10,304 nt of DNA from Chloromonas sp. AAM2 (lineage: Eukaryota > Chlorophyta > Chlorophyceae > Chlamydomonadales > Chlamydomonadaceae). The stretch is taken from the NCBI GenBank assembly GCA_004335635.1, contig QAXH01004360.1:41872-52175 (forward strand), in the 5' to 3' direction. Position 1 is the first letter of the stretch; the number at the start of each line of letters is the position of its first letter. The notes beneath the pieces were generated by a model, which searched no databases, was not told the origin of the DNA, and was given only the letters and a program-made list of their open reading frames with translations. This document shows, in pieces, positions 1 through 4,120 of this stretch. A program made the position numbers and the translations under genes.

Positions 1-127
1 TGAAATTAATAATCACCTTCTTCAGTGCCTAAAAATCCTTAACGGATATATCGCATATCTAAAAAAATCTAAACAAGGTGCTAAAAATTGAGAACCAATC
101 TCTCAATAACTCAATCTCTTAATAACC
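1..127. other. Intergenic leader upstream of paaY
   Basis: AT-rich stretch in which I see no coding region. It may contain the end of an upstream transcription unit and the paaY leader. The last 32 bases before the paaY start are a tandem repeat, listed separately. I find no convincing -35/-10 pair and no Shine-Dalgarno sequence. The absence of a Shine-Dalgarno sequence is usual for Bacteroidota-type genes. Confidence 0.5.
96..127 (+). repeat. Tandem repeat abutting the paaY start codon
   Basis: Two 16-bp copies (96-111 and 112-127) differ at two positions. Each can be split into two octamers resembling CAATNNCT. The repeat ends exactly one base before the paaY ATG, where a ribosome-binding site would normally lie. 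In addition, ATTGAGA at 87-93 can pair with TCTCAAT at 101-107 across a 7-nt loop, so the leader RNA could fold. Whether the repeat has a function is unknown. Confidence 0.6.
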
Positions 128-745
128 ATGATCTACGAATTTAACGGATATAAACCTGTCGTACATGAAACGGCTTTCGTGCATCCCCAAGCTGCAGTAA
201 CCGGAAATGTGATTATCGGGAAAGATGTATATATCGGTCCTGGTGCGGCTATTCGTGGAGACTGGGGAAAGGTTGTGATCAAAGATGGATGTAATGTCCA
301 GGAAAATTGCACCATGCACATGTTTCCGGGTGTGACGGTGACTTTGGAAGAATCGGCTCATGTGGGACATGGAGCAATTATTCACGGATCGCATCTTGGT
401 GAAAATTGTTTAGTTGGGATGAATGCGGTAGTCATGGACCATGTGAAAGTTGGGAAAGAATCCATCATTGGAGCCTTGGCTTTTGTACCGGAAGGACTAG
501 AAATTCCGGACCGAAAAGTAGTAGTTGGAAACCCGGCTAAGGTCGTGAAAGATGTAACCGAAGAAATGGTCACCTGGAAAACCAAAGGAACCGGGTTGTA
601 TCAACAGTTACCAAAAGAATTACATGATACGCTAAAAGAATGTGAACCTCTGCGTGAAATTCCTAAAAACCGGGAAGATCAAACTATGGGTTATGAGACC
701 TGGGGGAAGAAAAAATCAGAATTCAGAACTCAGGAATCAGAATAG
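128..745 (+). CDS. paaY: PaaY: hexapeptide-repeat (gamma-carbonic-anhydrase-like) thioesterase of phenylacetate catabolism
   Basis: This 205-residue left-handed beta-helix protein carries the [LIV]-G-x-x hexapeptide pattern from about residue 11 to 140. His64, His81 and His86 sit in the gamma-carbonic-anhydrase metal-ligand arrangement, and R43, D45 and Q58 are also conserved. The segment after the helix (WKxxGTxxYQ, later EPLREI) is characteristic of PaaY rather than other gamma-CA homologues. In E. coli, PaaY is a trimeric cytoplasmic thioesterase that hydrolyses dead-end CoA esters from the paa pathway and so frees CoA. The adjacent downstream paaZ supports the assignment. The ATG at 128 aligns with the N-terminus of known PaaY. 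There is one oddity: residues 197-205 (SEFRTQESE) are encoded by a TCAGAAN heptamer repeat, so the tail is probably repeat-derived and not part of the ancestral fold. The E. coli protein is about 196 residues long, matching the length without the tail. Confidence 0.9.
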   Translation: MIYEFNGYKPVVHETAFVHPQAAVTGNVIIGKDVYIGPGAAIRGDWGKVVIKDGCNVQENCTMHMFPGVTVTLEESAHVGHGAIIHGSHLGENCLVGMNAVVMDHVKVGKESIIGALAFVPEGLEIPDRKVVVGNPAKVVKDVTEEMVTWKTKGTGLYQQLPKELHDTLKECEPLREIPKNREDQTMGYETWGKKKSEFRTQESE

Positions 746-782
746 CATGAACATGAGTTCTGAATTCTGACTCCTGAGTTCT
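716..782. repeat. ORF-less inverted repeat of TCAGAAN heptamers at the paaY/paaZ junction
   Basis: The left arm (716-743) is four TCAGAAN-type heptamers in tandem. The right arm (754-782) holds the same units inverted. Two mutually exclusive stems are possible. Positions 716-732 pair perfectly with 754-770 (17 bp, 21-nt loop). Positions 725-743 pair with 764-782 (18 of 19, a single A-C mismatch, 20-nt loop). The left arm lies inside the 3' end of paaY and overlaps its TAG stop. The right arm is followed by a broken T-rich run, so it could act as a weak terminator or attenuator or as an mRNA-processing hairpin. The same unit flanks the four-helix-bundle gene about 2.1 kb downstream. Confidence 0.9.
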
Positions 783-803
783 TTCATTTTAAATGAAATA
801 CAA

Positions 804-2852
804 ATGATTAAAGTACAAAGCTATATAAAAGGAAAGTGGCTAACCGAAGGCAATGAAACTGACCTCATCAGTGCGGTAATGAATGAGCCGGTAGCTCGAA
901 TGATTGAGGCTGATATCGACTACAAATCTGCTTTAGAGTATGCAAGGCAAGTGGGTGGACCAAAACTTCGTGAAATGAGCATCCACGAGCGGGCGTTCAA
1001 GATCAAGTTTTTAGGACAATACCTAATGGAGCGCAAGGAGAAGTATTACGAGATCTCTACGCATACAGGAGCAACCCGGGCCGACTCTTGGATAGATATT
1101 GAAGGGGGTATCATTACTGCATTTGGAATTTCCAGTAAATCAAGGCGACATTTATCTGATCTGCCCTGGCATGTGGAGGGTGATACCGAGCGACTTTCCC
1201 GGAAAGGCTATTTTATGGGACAACATATTTGTGTTCCCAAAAAGGGCGTAGCCGTTCACATCAATGCATTTAATTTTCCGGTTTGGGGAATGCTGGAGAA
1301 AATGGCCCCAGCTATTATTGCCGGAATGCCGATTATTGTGAAACCTTCTCCCATCGGCTCTTATCTGGCCTGGGAGGTTTTTAAGGATATCATCGAATCC
1401 GGAATACTGCCGGAAGGAACCGTACAATATATTGCTGCAGATAAACCCGGTGACCTGCTCGACCATCTTATCAGTCAGGATTCTGTGGCATTTACCGGCT
1501 CTGCTTCAACCGGAAAGAAATTGAAAGCTCACCCAAATATCATTGGCAATAACGTGCCCTTTAATTTGGAGGCCGATTCGCTGAACTGCTCCATTCTTGG
1601 GGAAGATGTAACTCCCGACATGGAAGAATTTGACCTGTTCATCAAAGAGGTGGCTCGAGAAATGACGGTTAAAACCGGGCAAAAGTGTACGGCCATTAGA
1701 CGGACGATTGTACCTGAGCATTTAGAAAATGAGGTCGTTGAAGCTTTAAAAAACCGACTCGAGAAAACAACGATCGGTGATCCGGCTCAAAAAGAAACGC
1801 GCATGGGTCCACTGGCAAGCTCGCTTCAAGCCAAACGATTTGAAGAACAGCTACAGCAGCTTTCCGAAATCACGGATACGATGTATGTAGCAAATGGTGA
1901 AAAGGAACATGCTTTCACAAATCCAAGAGTGCTCGTTTGTCATCAGCCCATGCAAGTGGATGAAGTGCATCAACTGGAAGCTTTTGGTCCGATGACTACG
2001 GTGATGCCTTACACCTCCACTCAGGAGGCGATTGAAATCGCAAACAAAGCAAATGGTTCATTGGTAGGTTCTCTTTTCACAACAGATGACAACCTCGCCC
2101 ACGAAATTACCATGGGCTGTGCGCCCTATCACGGACGATTTATGGTGATCAACAGGAATTCTGCTGAAGAATCTACGGGACATGGTTCTCCAATTGCTTC
2201 GCTTGTTCATGGCGGACCCGGTCATGCAGGTGGCGGAGAGGAACTCGGTGGAGCTCGTGCAGTCCTTCACAATATGCAGCGGATTGCTTTACAGGGTTCT
2301 CCAACTACACTTAGAAATATTGTGAAGCAGCACATCAAAGGTGCAGAAACCCGAGAATCCAACAAACATCCATTCCAAAAGTATTTTGAGGAATTGGAAG
2401 TTGGAGAAGCATTTACCACGGAGAAAAGAACCGTTACAGAAAAGGATGTAGAAGAATTCGCCGAATTGAGCGGAGATCATTTTTATGCCCACACCGACCC
2501 GGATGCTGCAGCTCGTTCCTTATTCGGAAAGATCGTAGCCCACGGCTATTTCGTGCTTTCGGCAACAGCGGGCTTATTTGTGCATCCCGATGAAGGACCG
2601 GTCATGTTAAATTACGGACTGGAAAACCTTCGGTTCACAGCCCCGGTTGCTCCCGGAGACACAATTCAGGCTAAGCTGATTTTAAAAAGGAAAAATGTCC
2701 GCCAGCAGAAAAAAGATGATCCATTTCCCTTTGGAGTAGTTTACTGGGATGTGGAAGTCACCAATCAAGAGGATGTGCTTGTTGCTGAGTACACTATACT
2801 CACGTTAATGAAACGAAAACATAAGTTGGATATTGATGAAGTTGAGCTTTAA
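804..2852 (+). CDS. paaZ: PaaZ: bifunctional oxepin-CoA hydrolase / 3-oxo-5,6-dehydrosuberyl-CoA semialdehyde dehydrogenase
   Basis: The protein has 682 residues (E. coli PaaZ: 681) and the full two-domain layout. Residues about 1-515 are an aldehyde dehydrogenase domain, with the NAFNFPVWG and IVKPSP cofactor/fold motifs, the FTGSASTGK nucleotide-binding turn, Glu256 (in LEAD) and catalytic Cys295 (in GQKC). Both numbers coincide with E. coli. Residues about 535-665 are a MaoC-like (R)-specific hydratase domain with the hydratase motif SGDHFYAH (Asp558, His563) followed by VAHG. In the known pathway the hydratase domain opens the oxepin-CoA ring, and the dehydrogenase domain oxidises the unstable aldehyde with NADP+. 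All key residues are present, so it should be active in both steps. It lies 58 bp after paaY on the same strand, consistent with an operon, though a strong hairpin occupies the gap. The ATG at 804 fits the family N-terminus, and no Shine-Dalgarno is visible. Confidence 0.97.
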   Translation: MIKVQSYIKGKWLTEGNETDLISAVMNEPVARMIEADIDYKSALEYARQVGGPKLREMSIHERAFKIKFLGQYLMERKEKYYEISTHTGATRADSWIDIEGGIITAFGISSKSRRHLSDLPWHVEGDTERLSRKGYFMGQHICVPKKGVAVHINAFNFPVWGMLEKMAPAIIAGMPIIVKPSPIGSYLAWEVFKDIIESGILPEGTVQYIAADKPGDLLDHLISQDSVAFTGSASTGKKLKAHPNIIGNNVPFNLEADSLNCSILGEDVTPDMEEFDLFIKEVAREMTVKTGQKCTAIRRTIVPEHLENEVVEALKNRLEKTTIGDPAQKETRMGPLASSLQAKRFEEQLQQLSEITDTMYVANGEKEHAFTNPRVLVCHQPMQVDEVHQLEAFGPMTTVMPYTSTQEAIEIANKANGSLVGSLFTTDDNLAHEITMGCAPYHGRFMVINRNSAEESTGHGSPIASLVHGGPGHAGGGEELGGARAVLHNMQRIALQGSPTTLRNIVKQHIKGAETRESNKHPFQKYFEELEVGEAFTTEKRTVTEKDVEEFAELSGDHFYAHTDPDAAARSLFGKIVAHGYFVLSATAGLFVHPDEGPVMLNYGLENLRFTAPVAPGDTIQAKLILKRKNVRQQKKDDPFPFGVVYWDVEVTNQEDVLVAEYTILTLMKRKHKLDIDEVEL

Positions 2853-2894
2853 AGAAATTTTGTAAGGTTTTCTGATTTCACTGCTCTTATTATT

Positions 2895-2929
2895 AAAGAA
2901 TTCAGAAGTCAGAATTCAGAAATCAGAAT
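2895..2929 (+). repeat. Left arm of 35-bp inverted repeat flanking the four-helix-bundle gene
   Basis: Four tandem TCAGAAN heptamers occupy 2902-2929, preceded by AAAGAAT. The 35-bp arm matches the reverse complement of 3289-3323 at 31 of 35 positions, with no gaps, counted by eye. It ends 14 bp before the start codon of the enclosed ORF. I could not identify a target-site duplication outside the arms. Confidence 0.92.
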
Positions 2930-2943
2930 AAAAGATTTGAATA

Positions 2944-3309
2944 ATGAGAAAACCAGCAAAAACCTTTCGTGATTTAATTGTATGGCAAAAGGCCCATAAA
3001 TTTGTTTTGGAAACCTATAAATACACTAAAAAATTTCCAAAATATGAGCTTTATGGATTAAGTTCTCAATTCAGACGGGCAGCTGTTTCAATTCCTGCCA
3101 ATATCGCAGAAGGATTTAAAAAAAGAAGCCCTAAAGACACCATGAGATTCCTAAATATTTCACATGGCTCATTGGAAGAATGCAGATATTATATCATACT
3201 AGCAAAAGACTTGAATTATGGAGACTCCCAAAACTTGAATAATTTAATAGAAGAAGTTAGTCGCTTGCTCGATGGTTATTATAAAGCCATTCTGAATTCA
3301 GAATCCTGA
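2944..3309 (+). CDS. Four-helix-bundle protein of the S23 / 23S rRNA intervening-sequence (IVP) family
   Basis: This 121-residue protein has the hallmarks of the family: an N-terminal FRDLIVWQKAH, then YGLSSQFRRAAVSIPANIAEG, then a run like MRFLNISHGSLEECRYYI and a final amphipathic helix. It should fold as a small, basic four-helix bundle. Related proteins are encoded inside 23S rRNA intervening sequences of Leptospira and Coxiella. Others, such as Avd, assist diversity-generating retroelements. No reverse transcriptase or rRNA is visible here, and the role of stand-alone members is unknown. It splits a paa block to which it has no obvious biochemical link. GC is about 33% by hand count, against roughly 45% in sampled lines of paaZ, suggesting separate acquisition. 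The ORF lies within a 35-bp inverted repeat. The right arm encodes residues 116-121 and the stop codon. Confidence 0.92.
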   Translation: MRKPAKTFRDLIVWQKAHKFVLETYKYTKKFPKYELYGLSSQFRRAAVSIPANIAEGFKKRSPKDTMRFLNISHGSLEECRYYIILAKDLNYGDSQNLNNLIEEVSRLLDGYYKAILNSES

Positions 3310-3323
3310 GTTCTGAATTCTTT
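3289..3323 (-). repeat. Right arm of 35-bp inverted repeat flanking the four-helix-bundle gene
   Basis: This is the inverted partner of 2895-2929 (31 of 35 matching). Its first 16 bases (3289-3304) are a perfect palindrome. It overlaps the 3' end of the four-helix-bundle ORF, contributing the last six codons and the TGA. In an mRNA spanning both arms it could pair with the left arm and put the whole ORF in a loop. It could also fold locally, as described in the terminator entry. Confidence 0.92.
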
Positions 3324-3327
3324 TTTT
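3294..3327 (+). terminator. Putative intrinsic terminator within the right repeat arm
   Basis: GAATTCAGAA (3294-3303) and TTCTGAATTC (3311-3320) form a perfect 10-bp stem around a 7-nt loop, followed directly by seven T residues (3321-3327). The layout is that of a Rho-independent terminator, although the stem is AT-rich and therefore modest in strength. It would end transcription from paaYZ and the four-helix-bundle gene before the hydratase gene, unless it is bypassed. Confidence 0.5.
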
Positions 3328-3355
3328 GAACTTAAATATTAATTACCAAATACAA

Positions 3356-4120
3356 ATGTCAGAACAAAACGGAGTTGTAAACTTAACCATCCAAAACAAC
3401 ATTGGAACCATTGAGTTCTATCACCCCAAAGGCAATTCTTTACCCGGTAGATTGCTGAGAGAGCTGGCTCAAACCATCAAAGATGCTGGCGAGAATGATG
3501 AGATAAGAGTTTTAGTCATCAAAAGCCGGGGCGATGGGGCTTTTTGTGCCGGTGCTTCTTTTGATGAGCTGTTGGCTATCGAAGATTATGACACGGGCAA
3601 GGAATTTTTCATGGGATTTGCCCTTGTACTAAATGCGATGCGGGTTTGTCCAAAATTAATCATCGTTCGGGTACACGGCAAAACTGTGGGCGGTGGAGTA
3701 GGTATAGCCGCCGCAGGTGATTATACTTTTGGTGAAGAAAAATCTTCGATAAAACTAAGTGAATTAGCCCTTGGAATTGGCCCCTTTGTAGTTGGCCCGG
3801 CAGTCGAAAGAAAAATAGGTAAAAGCGCATTTTCAGCACTTTCCATTGATGCCTCAAGTTGGTACGATGCAGAATGGGCACTCAGTAAAGGGTTATATCA
3901 AAAAATATTTGGCTCAACTTTTGACCTTGATCAAGCAATACGGTCATTAGCTGGAAACCTGGCTCAATATAGCCCTGAAGCCATGAAAAACCTAAAAGCA
4001 GTATTATGGAAAGGAACCGAAGATTGGGACCTGTTGCTGGAACAACGTGCAGAAATTAGTGGAAGACTAGTGTTGTCAGAATTCACTAAAAATTTCATTC
4101 AGCAGTTTAAGCAAAAATGA
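3356..4120 (+). CDS. Enoyl-CoA hydratase/isomerase family protein, probably of phenylacetate degradation
   Basis: A 254-residue crotonase-fold protein. Oxyanion-hole segments are visible as GAFCAGASF (about residues 60-68) and GKTVGGGVGI (108-117), and LSELALGIGPFVVGPAVERK follows. Glu136 corresponds to crotonase Glu164. The position equivalent to Glu144 is Gly116, so this is not a standard two-glutamate hydratase. An isomerase-like or altered hydratase role is possible. In a paa setting it could serve as PaaF or PaaG. The GIGPFVVGPAVERK stretch also resembles Bacteroidota proteins annotated as methylglutaconyl-CoA hydratases, so no symbol is given. I chose the ATG at 3356. An in-frame TTG at 3326 would add ten residues but overlaps the terminator T-run. 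The gene lies about 500 bp after paaZ, and its stop abuts the stop of the convergent kinase gene. Confidence 0.9.
   Translation: MSEQNGVVNLTIQNNIGTIEFYHPKGNSLPGRLLRELAQTIKDAGENDEIRVLVIKSRGDGAFCAGASFDELLAIEDYDTGKEFFMGFALVLNAMRVCPKLIIVRVHGKTVGGGVGIAAAGDYTFGEEKSSIKLSELALGIGPFVVGPAVERKIGKSAFSALSIDASSWYDAEWALSKGLYQKIFGSTFDLDQAIRSLAGNLAQYSPEAMKNLKAVLWKGTEDWDLLLEQRAEISGRLVLSEFTKNFIQQFKQK

Noticed and set aside
39..152. 12-bp direct repeat TTAACGGATATA at 39-50 and 141-152
   Set aside because: One 12-bp match between two places in a 10-kb AT-rich window is expected by chance, and the second copy is ordinary paaY coding sequence.
793..807. Four-codon ORF (MKYK) whose stop overlaps the paaZ ATG as ATGA
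   Set aside because: Too short to support as a leader peptide. An ATG this close upstream in an A-rich leader is likely coincidental.
2895..3323. CRISPR array or diversity-generating retroelement
   Set aside because: The repeats are contiguous heptamers without spacers. No reverse transcriptase, template repeat or variable repeat is visible, although Avd belongs to the same protein fold family.
2880..3335. Target-site duplication flanking the inverted-repeat unit
   Set aside because: The bases outside the arms do not form a convincing direct repeat. The T-run on the right makes any short match uninformative.
3326..3355. Upstream TTG start for the enoyl-CoA hydratase
   Set aside because: It would begin inside the T-run of the terminator-like hairpin and adds ten residues that do not look like the family N-terminus. 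The ATG at 3356 fits better.
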